A stretch of 48,312 nucleotides of DNA from contig PIVJ01000011.1 in assembly GCA_003353955.1 (NCBI GenBank), forward strand, positions 1 to 48,312, read 5' to 3'. Of this stretch, positions 15,141 to 24,503 are shown piece by piece. The notes under the pieces were generated by a model that was not told the DNA's origin, did not search any database, and was given only the letters and a program-made list of their open reading frames with translations. Every line of letters begins with the position of its first letter. Within the stretch, counting starts at the first letter, position 1. The DNA is from Bacteroidota bacterium. GTDB taxonomy: Bacteria; Bacteroidota; Bacteroidia; Bacteroidales; GCA-2711565. The position numbers were made by a program, and so were the translations under genes.

Positions 15141-16147
15141 TATTTTACATTTCTATAAGAGCATTTCTTTCATACATTCGTTAACGTTAATCGCACTTGG
15201 GGATTGTAATAATATAACTTGCTTGGTTAAGATCTAGTTTCATCTTTACATCATGAGTAATATAAAATTAATAAGCGAACGTTATAAAATACTATCTTCT
15301 TTTTTAGATGAAAAAACCAGAAAATTGATTAATAAAAAAGCTCCAATAAATGTAACTACTAATTTTGAAATTATTCTAATCGGGATTACTATTATAAGTA
15401 TCGCCAGTAAATTCTAACTCAAGCAATAATAAAAAAACAATTATCACTTTTTACATTCAAACCTTGATTACGCCCGGATTTTGAAGCACCAATGCTAAGA
15501 ACAGCCTTGACAAGGAGCTAATAATATCAAAGACACGCTCGTTAGCTAGAGAATTCAATTTCTTTCGCTAAAGTAGGGGGGGGTGTGAATAACCAATGTT
15601 ACAAGTAATTACTGATAATAAAATAATCTGTAATAGTTTCATTTTAATTTATTTTTGGTTTAAATGCTACTGCAATTATCACTAACGAGTATGTATATAT
15701 GTGCACCTTTGCTAACTATATACATCCATATTGGCGTGTATTGTGCCAGTTTTGTGTTATTATATATATTGTCAATACTCGTTGTGCATTTAGGTAATAT
15801 TATTTTTAAGTTATTTAATTTTCTATCAAATAATGAACCTGTTTATATATTGAATAATTGTTAGCGAGCTTATTTTTGACGATATTCTTGTTTTGAACCC
15901 AATAAAAAAAAACTATACTCTCTTTTTATTAATACCAAAAATTAGTAAAAGGTAATCCCAATTAACATTTTATTTTTTTTAATTCTTTAGGAATAACGAT
16001 TCTGTTCAATGCATCAACGAGTAAAATGAACAACTCAAGGTGGACTCATTCTGGACATTTAATCTTGACAGGTTTTTTTATAATCATCCTTGTGTCACTT
16101 TCATCCACAAAAATTTTATATTTCACTGTTTTTTGCCCATATTTGTT
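15141..16147. other. Gene-poor AT-rich stretch
   Basis: About 1 kb in which I find no credible intact gene. It contains a possible transposase fragment at 15253, a G-run (GGGGGGGG near 15575) and long A/T tracts. A 66-codon frame at 15664-15864 is hydrophobic but of AT-rich random composition and is not called. Confidence 0.6.
15253..15417 (+). pseudogene. Possible ISAzo13-type transposase N-terminal fragment
   Basis: A 54-codon frame begins MSNIKLISERYKILSSFLDE then KTRKLINKKA. The segment RYKILSSFLDEKTRKL resembles the opening of ISAzo13-family transposases, in which a Y-x-x-L-x-x-x-LDE-x-TRRL pattern is typical. After about 30 residues the resemblance ends in unrelated sequence. Only a weak pattern match supports this. 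Confidence 0.3.
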
Positions 16148-16330
16148 ATGCGCGAATTTAAAGATAGAAAAGCCATTGAGGCCGTTAATGCTTTAATGCA
16201 AACCTACGGGCAGGGATTATCGCCTGCCGAATTTCAAAATGCAATCTTAACAATAACATTGGAGTTGGCTTTACACCCAAAGCCTCATGTAGCCTTTCCA
16301 CACCATTGCGTAAAACATTGGAAGACTTAA
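16148..16330 (+). CDS. Small hypothetical protein
   Basis: A 60-codon frame from ATG 16148 (MREFKDRKAIEAVNALMQTY then GQGLSPAEFQNAIL). The helical, charged composition of the first 45 residues looks like real protein, unlike its surroundings. The C-terminal part, rich in His and Pro, looks less so and may follow a frameshift. I do not recognise a family. It may be a fragment of a larger lost gene. Confidence 0.35.
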   Translation: MREFKDRKAIEAVNALMQTYGQGLSPAEFQNAILTITLELALHPKPHVAFPHHCVKHWKT

Positions 16331-16501
16331 ACTAATTTTGACGTTAGCTGGAATTGTAAATAAAAGGATCAAAAAAGATAAATTCAATAATTATATTTTT
16401 AGCATATTACTTGCGATCGGATTGGTACTGATTATTTATACTATTTGATGATTCTTTTTTTTAACTTTGAATTGCGAAATCAGTTAAATAAATAAAATTG
16501 A

Positions 16502-16777
16502 ATGATGGAAATTGAAGGAAAAAAATATAAAACCTGTCATATCCGAACACAGAATACAAATATTTTAATTATCTCATCCGAGAGAGGTTTCTTAGCTTGT
16601 GGTTATCTAAATGTAGAAATTGCCGATAAAAACAATGATGCATGTGCCATTGTATCTGGCGTAAAAACCCTGAGCGAACTACTGTCAGCTGAAGTAAAGA
16701 TTGTTAGTATGGCTGCCTTTAATACTGGGGTTAGAGCAGGAATGAAAGGGAAAGAAGCTTTATTAAGGATGCAATAA
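16502..16777 (+). CDS. DUF1805 family protein
   Basis: 91 residues (the second codon is also ATG). The family core is plain: SERGFLACGYLNVEIADK, then DACAIVSGVKTLSELLSAEV and the C-terminal GVRAGMKGKEALLRM. DUF1805 proteins are small cytoplasmic alpha/beta proteins found in Firmicutes, archaea and anaerobes, with no established role. A single conserved Cys in the CGY motif could be functional. It stands alone between a gene-poor region and the secreted-protein pair. Confidence 0.88.
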   Translation: MMEIEGKKYKTCHIRTQNTNILIISSERGFLACGYLNVEIADKNNDACAIVSGVKTLSELLSAEVKIVSMAAFNTGVRAGMKGKEALLRMQ

Positions 16778-16964
16778 TTTATCTCAGTATTAATTTACAC
16801 CTTCATAAGCCATCAATTCAAACAGATCAGCTTAATAATTATTGATAATCAGAAATTCTTTATTCCTAAAATATTGTCAATTAAGTCTAAAAAAACAGTA
16901 TTATTGAGGAACAGTTCTTCAAATTAATTATTCAAACATAAATATTCTCAAATAAATTATTCTT

Positions 16965-17753
16965 ATGAAAAAGCTAATTAAATTATTGTTCGTTGTATTA
17001 ATCGTTGTATTCTCTACGCAGATCAACGCACAAACAGCTGAAGAAATTATCGCCAACTATTTCGAAAACACCGGAGGAATAGATAAATGGCAAGAAGCAG
17101 AAGGCATAAAGATAAGTCTTAAAGCCAACCAAGGTGGAATGGAAATTCCATGGGAAATTGTTCAGTTAAAGAATGGAAAGCAAATGACCATTGTTAACTT
17201 GCAAGGAAAAGCAATCAAACAAGATGTTTTTAATGGTGAAGTTTTATGGAGCTCCAATTTTACGACTCAAAAAGCAGAAAAAGGTGACAAGGAAACCACA
17301 GACAACATGAAACTTCGAAAGAATGATTTCCCCGACCCATTTCTGAACTATAAAGAACATGGTTATACAATTGAATTATTAGGTGAAGAAACCATTGATG
17401 GCGCAGAAACCTTTAAGATCAAACTTACTAAAACACCTATAACAGTTGATGGAATTAAAGAAGAAGATGTTTCTTACTATTTCTTCGATGCCGAAAGTTT
17501 TGTTCCCTTAGTAGTACACGCTGAAATCAAATCAGGCCCTATGAAAGGGCAAGTATCAGAGGTCAAGATGAGTGATTATTTAGAAGTCGAGGGTCTGTAT
17601 TTACCACATTCTATCACCCAAGGAATCAAAGGTCAGCCTGGCCAAGTTATTTCCGTAGATAAAATTGAGTTAAACCCTCAAATAGATGATGCAGAATTTG
17701 AATTTCCGGAAGAGGAAGTTTTAAAAGCGGATTCTTTGAAGGAAATAGAATAA
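16965..17753 (+). CDS. Exported LolA-like (outer-membrane lipoprotein-sorting-like) protein
   Basis: 262 residues with a signal peptide (KKLIKLLFVVLIVVFSTQINA). The mature part begins TAEEIIANYFENTGGIDKWQ, a start very common in Bacteroidota proteins with the half-barrel LolA/LppX-type fold. It continues with antiparallel strands such as YTIELLGEETIDGAETFKI and a VSYYFFDAESFVPL strand typical of this group. These proteins carry hydrophobic ligands across the periplasm. The specific ligand is unknown. It precedes the sortilin-like gene by 70 bp in the same orientation. Confidence 0.8.
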   Translation: MKKLIKLLFVVLIVVFSTQINAQTAEEIIANYFENTGGIDKWQEAEGIKISLKANQGGMEIPWEIVQLKNGKQMTIVNLQGKAIKQDVFNGEVLWSSNFTTQKAEKGDKETTDNMKLRKNDFPDPFLNYKEHGYTIELLGEETIDGAETFKIKLTKTPITVDGIKEEDVSYYFFDAESFVPLVVHAEIKSGPMKGQVSEVKMSDYLEVEGLYLPHSITQGIKGQPGQVISVDKIELNPQIDDAEFEFPEEEVLKADSLKEIE

Positions 17754-17823
17754 TAGCGCAATTGAAGATCCTCAATAAGAAAACATTAAGAATTCTTATT
17801 TTTATAAACCAAACCCCCATAAA

Positions 17824-20800
17824 ATGAAAAGAACACTTCTTGCAATTGTATTGAGTATCGGTATGTTACCGATTTATTTAGATGCTCAAACTTCGGAAGT
17901 TATTAGTGCAACAGGTTTATTTGGCGATTTAAGAGCCCGACATATAGGGCCTGCCCTAATGAGTGGCCGAATAAACGACATGGAAACCCATCCCACAAAC
18001 CCACGCATTATTTATACCGGAACTGCTGGTGGTGGTGTTTGGAAATCAAATGATGCCGGAACAACATTCAACCCAATTTTTGATGATTATTGCCAATCAA
18101 TCGGTGCCATAGCACTTGATCCTAACAATCCTGACAATATTATTTATGTGGGCACCGGAGAAACCTGGCCACGTAACAGCGTTTCTATTGGCGATGGATT
18201 ATACAAATCGAAAGATGGTGGAGCCAACTGGGAAAAGTTGGGCTTTGAAAAATCAGAGCGTATTGCGAACATTATTATAAACCCTGATAATTCAAACGAA
18301 ATATACGTTGCTGTTTTGGGTGCACTATGGTCAGATAGTAATGAAAGAGGAGTTTATAAAACAACTGACGGTGGTGTAACATGGGAGAAAGTACTTTTTG
18401 TAAATCAAAAAACGGGAGCTGCCGATTTAGCCATGGATCCAACAAATCCAACGATTCTTTATGCTTCGATGTGGGAGTTTAGACGTACTGCCTGGTCATT
18501 TGAATCGGGAGGCGACTTTAGCGCCCTTTATAAATCTACCGATGCAGGGAAGAGCTGGAATAAAATCCACAATGGATTCCCGAAAGGACAACTAGGACGC
18601 TTAGCCATTGCAATAGCACCATCAAGTCCTAATATTCTTTATACCATAATTGAAGCTGAGGAAGATCTGAGAAAGGGACTTTATCGAAGCAACGATGCAG
18701 GTGAAAACTGGGAACAGTTAAACAATGATTTTGAAATTACCGTACGCCCATTCTACTTTTCGAGAATAGTAGTTGACCCTAGAAACCCCGACGTTGTTGT
18801 AAAGGCAGGATTAATTGGTTCTATTTCCAGAGATGGGGGCAAGACTTTTAAAGGTTTAGGAAATATGCATAACGATATCCACGATATTGTTTTTGATATA
18901 AAAGATTCTGACCGAATATATGTAGGTACTGATGGTGGCGTTTATCGCTCTTGGAATGGTGGAACTACCATGGAAATTGTTGAAAATCTTCCTTTATCTC
19001 AATTCTATCATGTGAGTGTAGATAATGCTGTTCCTTATAATGTTTATGGTGGTTTACAGGATAATGGTTCCTGGTATGGCCCTTCTTCGGCTAGTGGAGG
19101 AATCAAGGCCAGGGAATGGAGTTCTATAGGAGGTGGAGATGGATTCAGGGTATTAAGGCATCCCACAAAAAATATTATTTACTCTGAAATGCAAGGAGCG
19201 AAAAATGTTTGGCGTTATGATGTAGATAATAAATTAATAAAAACAATCCAGCCACTACCGGTAAAAGGAAACCCTAAATTGCGTTTTAACTGGAATACTC
19301 CAATGGCCATAAGTACACATGCACCTGATCGTTTTTATATGGGAAGCCAATTTCTTCACAAATCGGATGATATGGGGGATAGTTGGACAATTATCTCACC
19401 CGATTTAACCACCAACGATAAAAGCAAACAAGAACAGGAAAATTCAGGCGGTTTATCTACTGATAATTCTGGAGCAGAAAATCACACCACTATCTTTACT
19501 ATTGCAGAATCGACCTTGGACGAAAATATTATTTGGGTTGGTACTGATGATGGAAATGTTCAGGTTACCATGGATGGAGGTAAAACATGGACAAATACTT
19601 CTGCGGACATTGCAGGTTTACCAAAGAATACCTGGGTTTATCATATCGAAGCCAGTGTACACGATAAAGCAACGGCTTATGCTGTATTTGAGGGACATAC
19701 AACTGGTGACCTTAAGCCATATACTTATAAAACCAACAATTTTGGTAAGACTTGGACTAACATTATCACCGATAACATTGTGGGTTTTGCAAGAAACATT
19801 CAGGAAGATTATGTAAATCCGAATTTATTGTTCTTAGGAACTGAATTTGGCTTGTATATCACCTTGGATGGCGGTAAAAGCTGGAGTAAGTTTACAAAAA
19901 ATGTACCTTCTGTAGCAATTCATTTTATTGAACTGCATAAAGAAACCAACGATTTGATTTTGGGAACACATGGTCGTGGTATTATTATCATTGAGGATAT
20001 CTCTCCATTGCGAGAAATTACACCTTCTGTTCTAAAAGAGAAATTACATTTCTTTACTAGTGATCCCACCGTAATGAAAGATCAAGGAAGTTTTGGCGGT
20101 GGTTTCTTTGGAACAGAAACGCAGTTTACCGGCTCAAATCCATCTACAGCAGTTCAAATAAAATACTTGCTTCAAAAACGACACACTTTTGGAAAAATGA
20201 CATTTGAGATTCAGGATATGGATGGAAAAATCATATCCACATTGGGTGCAGGAAAATCAAAAGGGATTAATATCGTTAATTGGTCGTATTCCATTAAACA
20301 GCCTAAGGTTGCCAAAGGAAAGACCTTTAGTGCTGGCGGATTTACTTCACCCAGAGTTAAAGCTGGAAAGTATAAAGCCGTTATTACAAAAGGGAAAGAC
20401 GTTTTTGAACACGAATTTGAAGTTATTTACGATAAACACGCAGGTTTATCATCTAAAGACAGGGAGCTTAAGCACAATACCACAATGGGAATGTACAATA
20501 TGACGCAAGAACTTGCGTATTTAGTATATGAGTTGGATGCTGTTTTAGATTCTATTAAGGATAATAAGAAGCTAGCGTTGGCTTTAAATTCACTCAAAGA
20601 AACGTTGGTTATTACCACAGGAGATAACTATGTACACACAGCAGAACCTCAGTTAAGAGAGAGAATGGCCGATTTATATACTAAAATTGCAGGTAGTTAT
20701 GATAAACCTTCAAACAACGAGTTAGATAACCTGGTCATTATCGAAGAGCGGTTTAATAAAGCTAAGATCGACTTTGCAAAACTTAAAAAGAAAGCGAAGG

Positions 20801-20847
20801 TTGATGATTTGATATTAAAAACATTTGATGAGTTTATCAACGAATAA
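17824..20847 (+). CDS. Secreted sortilin/BNR-repeat (VPS10-like beta-propeller) protein
   Basis: 1007 residues with a signal peptide (KRTLLAIVLSIGMLPIYLDA). The bulk is a large beta-propeller with many Asp-box/BNR repeats: SNDAGTTF, SKDGGANWEKLG, TTDGGVTWEKV, STDAGKSWNKI, SNDAGENWEQL, TMDGGKTWTNT and TLDGGKSWSKF. Each is preceded by phrases such as NPTILYASMWEF, typical of sortilin-like exo-proteins of Bacteroidota. A C-terminal module (~730-870) with a KITKGKD-type beta sandwich is followed by a helical tail. The family includes proteins annotated as glycosyl hydrolases, but no catalytic residues can be assigned. A strong terminator follows. Confidence 0.92.
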   Translation: MKRTLLAIVLSIGMLPIYLDAQTSEVISATGLFGDLRARHIGPALMSGRINDMETHPTNPRIIYTGTAGGGVWKSNDAGTTFNPIFDDYCQSIGAIALDPNNPDNIIYVGTGETWPRNSVSIGDGLYKSKDGGANWEKLGFEKSERIANIIINPDNSNEIYVAVLGALWSDSNERGVYKTTDGGVTWEKVLFVNQKTGAADLAMDPTNPTILYASMWEFRRTAWSFESGGDFSALYKSTDAGKSWNKIHNGFPKGQLGRLAIAIAPSSPNILYTIIEAEEDLRKGLYRSNDAGENWEQLNNDFEITVRPFYFSRIVVDPRNPDVVVKAGLIGSISRDGGKTFKGLGNMHNDIHDIVFDIKDSDRIYVGTDGGVYRSWNGGTTMEIVENLPLSQFYHVSVDNAVPYNVYGGLQDNGSWYGPSSASGGIKAREWSSIGGGDGFRVLRHPTKNIIYSEMQGAKNVWRYDVDNKLIKTIQPLPVKGNPKLRFNWNTPMAISTHAPDRFYMGSQFLHKSDDMGDSWTIISPDLTTNDKSKQEQENSGGLSTDNSGAENHTTIFTIAESTLDENIIWVGTDDGNVQVTMDGGKTWTNTSADIAGLPKNTWVYHIEASVHDKATAYAVFEGHTTGDLKPYTYKTNNFGKTWTNIITDNIVGFARNIQEDYVNPNLLFLGTEFGLYITLDGGKSWSKFTKNVPSVAIHFIELHKETNDLILGTHGRGIIIIEDISPLREITPSVLKEKLHFFTSDPTVMKDQGSFGGGFFGTETQFTGSNPSTAVQIKYLLQKRHTFGKMTFEIQDMDGKIISTLGAGKSKGINIVNWSYSIKQPKVAKGKTFSAGGFTSPRVKAGKYKAVITKGKDVFEHEFEVIYDKHAGLSSKDRELKHNTTMGMYNMTQELAYLVYELDAVLDSIKDNKKLALALNSLKETLVITTGDNYVHTAEPQLRERMADLYTKIAGSYDKPSNNELDNLVIIEERFNKAKIDFAKLKKKAKVDDLILKTFDEFINE

Positions 20848-20855
20848 GATTATGA

Positions 20856-20887
20856 AAGGCCGGTTAAAACCGGCCTTCTTTATTTCT
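20856..20887 (+). terminator. Rho-independent terminator after the sortilin-like gene
   Basis: AAGGCCGGTT at 20856-20865 and AACCGGCCTT at 20868-20877 form a perfect 10-bp stem with a 2-nt apex (AA), followed by CTTTATTTCTT. It lies 8 bp after the stop codon. Confidence 0.93.
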
Positions 20888-21047
20888 TCTTGGTGTTAAA
20901 AAGGATTTTGAAGAATAGCACCCTTCGATACGGTTTCTTCGAAATCACTCAGGGGGCGAGCATTTCCTGGCATTGAGTATCCCTCGCTAGGCGAGATACA
21001 TCGAACTGTCTTTGAACGTACTTAGGTAACCAGCTTGGGGCGTTTAG

Positions 21048-21063
21048 TGATCCCGAATCGGGA
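21048..21063. repeat. Short palindrome GATCCCGAATCGGGAT
   Basis: A near-perfect palindrome of CCCGAATCGGG lies in the ~240-bp region between the convergent sortilin-like and protease genes. Its position just beyond the end of the minus-strand hox operon would let it act as part of a terminator, but no T-run follows. Confidence 0.35.
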
Positions 21064-21094
21064 TTGTATCGTAAAATAAGGTAGAACGCAGAAA

Positions 21095-21583
21095 TTATTT
21101 ACACAACTTCTTTTTATCAAATCCATTCATTAGAGATGGGGGATCCAGCAGGAATGATTTTACATAATCTAACGCCAATTCAAGATTTTTAATCGCCTTG
21201 TCGGTTAAGCCTTCTTTAAAGGCCCATTCGTACCCACGAATATGAACTAAATAAGTCGGGGGAGCCTTATGATAAATTTTCTTACACAAATCAACAATAT
21301 ATCCGGGAGAAGCTGCATGAGTCGTAAAAGTAATGCTTGATGTTTCAGTTACTTTCGAAATACAAAAATCATCGAGATCCTCAACCGATGCATCAATAAA
21401 TATAGCCAAATCCTTTTCAGAGATGGCATTCGCATCTTCAATATTTAACTGGTAATTACTGTCTAATTCTATTCCTTCAATTTTATGCGCTGTAATCCAT
21501 CCTTCTATTTGATCAATGAAGGCATTTCCCAATCCATCGTCTTGTCGTCCCGGATTACCATATCCGTATAAGAGTATTTTCAT
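21095..21583 (-). CDS. Hydrogenase maturation protease (HoxW/HyaD family)
   Basis: 162 residues, normal for the family. The N-terminus reads MKILLYGYGNPGRQDDGLGN, with the GNPGRxDDG motif whose first Asp/Glu position binds nickel in the immature large subunit. A central LAIFIDAS strand and THAASPGYIVDLC with the second metal-binding His follow. The enzyme clips the C-terminal extension of HoxH after nickel insertion. It lies 154 bp downstream of hoxH in the same orientation, with a stem-loop in the gap, and is the last gene of the hox operon. Confidence 0.92.
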   Translation of the reverse strand: MKILLYGYGNPGRQDDGLGNAFIDQIEGWITAHKIEGIELDSNYQLNIEDANAISEKDLAIFIDASVEDLDDFCISKVTETSSITFTTHAASPGYIVDLCKKIYHKAPPTYLVHIRGYEWAFKEGLTDKAIKNLELALDYVKSFLLDPPSLMNGFDKKKLCK

Positions 21584-21666
21584 AAAACAAATTTAAAAAC
21601 GCTAGTAAGCGAATGGTGTTTAAGATAAATTTTAGCTATTTACTGTTAGCTGACGGCTTAAATGAC

Positions 21667-21708
21667 ACAGGTTGCAATGTAAGGAATAATCCGTCAATCG
21701 CAACCTGT
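21667..21708. other. Stem-loop between hoxH and the maturation protease gene
   Basis: ACAGGTTGC at 21667-21675 and GCAACCTGT at 21700-21708 form a perfect 9-bp stem with a 24-nt loop. It could be a processing site or attenuator that lowers protease expression relative to the structural genes. There is no strong T-run on the minus strand, so full termination is unlikely. Confidence 0.55.
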
Positions 21709-21737
21709 TTAATCTTTACAACTATCTGTGGTTTACT

Positions 21738-23192
21738 CTAATTGGTTCTTTTCTTGTCGATCAAATTATATTTTGAATCGTACAACATTATTTCCAATGG
21801 CATTGTACCAATGGCGTGTGTAGCACAACTCAAACATGGATCGTAGGCACGAATGGCAACTTCACATGCATTCATCATAGGTTCAGTAATTTCTTTCTGG
21901 CCAGTCATTTGATCAATCGCAACTTTTTCAACTGCCAGGTTCATTGGCTTATTGTTATTGGTGGTTGACACAATTAAATTCGCCATTTCAATCAGGTTGT
22001 TATCATCAATTTTATAATGATGGAATAAGGTTCCACGAGGTGCTTCGATTAATCCAACGCCTTCTTTTTGCTTCGTTCCTTTAACTACCAAATCACCTTT
22101 TAATAAATCAGGATCATTTAATAATTCCTTCATCATTTCAGCAGAATGAAGCACTTCAATTAATCGAGCCCAGTGCATGTGCATCGACATATTATTGGGT
22201 TTACCATTTGTGTATGCCCTGAAGGTTTCAAATTCTTTCTGAGCCAACGGTGTTGGAATAAAATCAATGGTGTTCATTCGTGCCAATGGGCCAACCCTGT
22301 ACCATCCGTCTTCTTTACCATATTCCAGTAAGTAAGGGAATTTCATATAACTCCAATCCTTCACTTCTTCACCAATATATTTCAAATAATCCTGATAATC
22401 TACGTCATGAAGAATCTTCTTTCCATCTGCATCAATTGCTCTGAGTACACCATGATATAAATCAAGGGCACCATCTTTTCTAACCAAACTTAAGTGGCTT
22501 GATGGGAAGGCAGCGAATGTATCAATTAAACCGGCATGCTCTTTATGATATCCCTTGAAAAGATCCAACGCGCCCTGAGCCCAATCAATCATTTTGTTGA
22601 TATTTAATGGATCGGGAGCGTTTAAGAATTCGTCTCTTTCAGCAATGGTCAGATGTTTATTAATCCCTCCGGGAATTGCACCTGTTCCATGTATTTTTTT
22701 GCCGGCAGTAGCCCTGATTATTTCCTGTCCGTATTTTCGCATCATCACACCTTGAACAGCCAAATCCGGAAATTTTTCTGCAACACCAATTATGTTTCTG
22801 ATGGCAGGGTCTGCGTCAATTCCAAATAATAAATCGGGAGAAACCAAATGAAAAAAGTGCAATGCATGAGATTGGAATATTTGTCCATAATGCATTAACC
22901 TTCTCATTTTTTCTCCGGTAGGAGTTAATCCTTCTCCGGTTCCGGCTCCAACAATAACATCTAGTGCTTTTGCTGCAGCCAGGTGGTGACTTACCGGGCA
23001 AATTCCACAAAGGCGTTGCACCAATACAGGAGCTTCCCAATAAGGGCGGCCCTGAACAAAGCGTTCGAATCCTCTAAACTCGACGATATGTAATCGACTC
23101 TGGGTTACCTGGCCGTTATCATCCAGATGAATAGTAACTTTACCATGTCCTTCTACTCTGGTTACGGGTTCTATAGTTATTTTTTTTGTCAT
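21738..23192 (-). CDS. hoxH: [NiFe] hydrogenase large subunit, group 3d-type (HoxH)
   Basis: 484 residues. The nickel-binding motif L1 is RLCGICPVSHH with C62 and C65; L2 is DPCLSCATH with C453 and C456. Cleavage by the protease is expected after H459, removing 25 residues that begin AIGTMPLE. RVEGHGKVTIHL is at the N-terminus. The subunit carries the NiFe(CN)2CO site that interconverts H2 with protons and electrons, and it is cytoplasmic. hoxY ends 12 bp upstream. The order HoxF-U-Y-H and fused HoxE-like domain in HoxF indicate the NAD-linked type of Cupriavidus. Confidence 0.96.
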   Translation of the reverse strand: MTKKITIEPVTRVEGHGKVTIHLDDNGQVTQSRLHIVEFRGFERFVQGRPYWEAPVLVQRLCGICPVSHHLAAAKALDVIVGAGTGEGLTPTGEKMRRLMHYGQIFQSHALHFFHLVSPDLLFGIDADPAIRNIIGVAEKFPDLAVQGVMMRKYGQEIIRATAGKKIHGTGAIPGGINKHLTIAERDEFLNAPDPLNINKMIDWAQGALDLFKGYHKEHAGLIDTFAAFPSSHLSLVRKDGALDLYHGVLRAIDADGKKILHDVDYQDYLKYIGEEVKDWSYMKFPYLLEYGKEDGWYRVGPLARMNTIDFIPTPLAQKEFETFRAYTNGKPNNMSMHMHWARLIEVLHSAEMMKELLNDPDLLKGDLVVKGTKQKEGVGLIEAPRGTLFHHYKIDDNNLIEMANLIVSTTNNNKPMNLAVEKVAIDQMTGQKEITEPMMNACEVAIRAYDPCLSCATHAIGTMPLEIMLYDSKYNLIDKKRTN

Positions 23193-23204
23193 GATTTCTC
23201 GCTT

Positions 23205-23753
23205 TTAATCAAATTTTACAACTTCATAAGGTAATTTCAGTTCATTGCCCGTGACCAGTGCAACCAATGCTTCCCAAATCAGGTCAGCTCTGGGTGGACA
23301 ACCGGGAAGATGGTAATCAACTTTTACTACTTCGTGACAAGGATAAACCCGATCTAAAATCATTGGTAATTCTTCATTATTTGGAAGTATCCCTTCTGTA
23401 TTATTTCCAACTGTTGGTCCATCAAGATACGCTTCTGCTAAGCATTCTTTAACGGGAATACCATTTCGTAAAGCCGGTAATCCGCCCATGATGGCACATT
23501 CTCCAACTGAAACTATGATTTTACAATTCTTCCTAAAATCTTTCAGTACATGAATATTTTCGCTATTACAGCAACCGCCTTCTATTAAGCCGATATCACA
23601 TTGTTTAGTGAATGTTTTGATATCATCAATAGGCGATTTATTGAACTCAACCAATTGGAAAAGTTCAAGGATTCTTTCATCTATGTCGAGTAGTGACATG
23701 TGGCAGCCAAAACAGCCGGCTAAAGACGTTGTTGCAACTATTGGTTTACTCAT
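23205..23753 (-). CDS. hoxY: [NiFe] hydrogenase small subunit (HoxY)
   Basis: 182 residues, the short form lacking the C-terminal clusters of membrane-bound hydrogenases. The four Cys ligands of the proximal [4Fe-4S] cluster are visible: C14 and C17 in LAGCFGCHMS, C86 in VGECAIMGG and C152 in LPGCPPRAD. It relays electrons from the HoxH active site to HoxU. No Tat signal is present, so the enzyme is cytoplasmic. It sits 20 bp after hoxU and 12 bp before hoxH. Confidence 0.96.
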   Translation of the reverse strand: MSKPIVATTSLAGCFGCHMSLLDIDERILELFQLVEFNKSPIDDIKTFTKQCDIGLIEGGCCNSENIHVLKDFRKNCKIIVSVGECAIMGGLPALRNGIPVKECLAEAYLDGPTVGNNTEGILPNNEELPMILDRVYPCHEVVKVDYHLPGCPPRADLIWEALVALVTGNELKLPYEVVKFD

Positions 23754-23773
23754 TATATTTTTACATTTAAGTT

Positions 23774-24475
23774 CTAAACTACACTTGTTATCTCACTTCC
23801 TATAGGTTTTTTATCATACTTACGAGTACCTATTGGTTCGTTAAAGCCTTTTTCTTTCCTGATTAAGGCGCCTACCGGACATACATCCATGATTTCCTGT
23901 GCCAGTTCATCAGATAGGTTTACGGCACATTCTTTATCAATGTTGATTTCAACTTTATGTCCTCTTGATTTGAATGCAAATAAATTTCTTCCCTGATCAT
24001 CCTGGAACGATCGGATACACCTTTTGCACAGTACACATCTGTTTCTGTCAATTAAGATTTTTGAGTTCGATGCATCAATTTCCTTTTGTGGAAATGAATA
24101 AGGAAATCTGGGAACCATCATTTGATAACGATACGCCAGTGCCTGTAATTCACAGTTTCCACTTTTTTCGCATGATGGGCAGAAGTGGTTTCCTTCAACA
24201 AATAATGCTTCGATAATTGCAAGACGTAAATCATGTAATTCGGGAATATCATTTTCTACTTCCATACCCGGAGCTACTGGTGTAGTGCAAGCAGTCATTG
24301 TTCTTCCTGCGACTTTCACGTTACAGATGCGGCATGAACCAGCTTGTTTAACGCCTTTTACATGACAAAGAAAAGGAATATATACTCCATTTTCAAGCGC
24401 TGCGTCCAGGACGTTTTGACCTTTTTTTGCTAAGCATTGCTTACCGTCTATGGTAAATTTAATTTTTTCGCTCAT
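23774..24475 (-). CDS. hoxU: NAD-linked hydrogenase diaphorase small subunit (HoxU)
   Basis: 233 residues from the ATG at 24473-24475 (MSEKIKFTIDG). The frame is open 20 codons further upstream into hoxF, but the homologous N-terminus starts here. Iron-sulphur ligands in order: [2Fe-2S] C37, C48, C51, C63; the His-type [4Fe-4S] H97, C99, C102, C108; and a [4Fe-4S] with C147, C150, C153 and C199. This matches the NuoG N-terminal region of complex I. It links HoxY to the flavin subunit HoxF. The gap to hoxF is 28 bp. Confidence 0.95.
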   Translation of the reverse strand: MSEKIKFTIDGKQCLAKKGQNVLDAALENGVYIPFLCHVKGVKQAGSCRICNVKVAGRTMTACTTPVAPGMEVENDIPELHDLRLAIIEALFVEGNHFCPSCEKSGNCELQALAYRYQMMVPRFPYSFPQKEIDASNSKILIDRNRCVLCKRCIRSFQDDQGRNLFAFKSRGHKVEINIDKECAVNLSDELAQEIMDVCPVGALIRKEKGFNEPIGTRKYDKKPIGSEITSVV

Positions 24476-24503
24476 TGTTATCTTTTTTATCTTTTCTAGT
24501 TTC

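Noticed and set aside
15664-15864. 66-codon hydrophobic frame
   Set aside because: Composition is what AT-rich random DNA gives; no start context or family resemblance.
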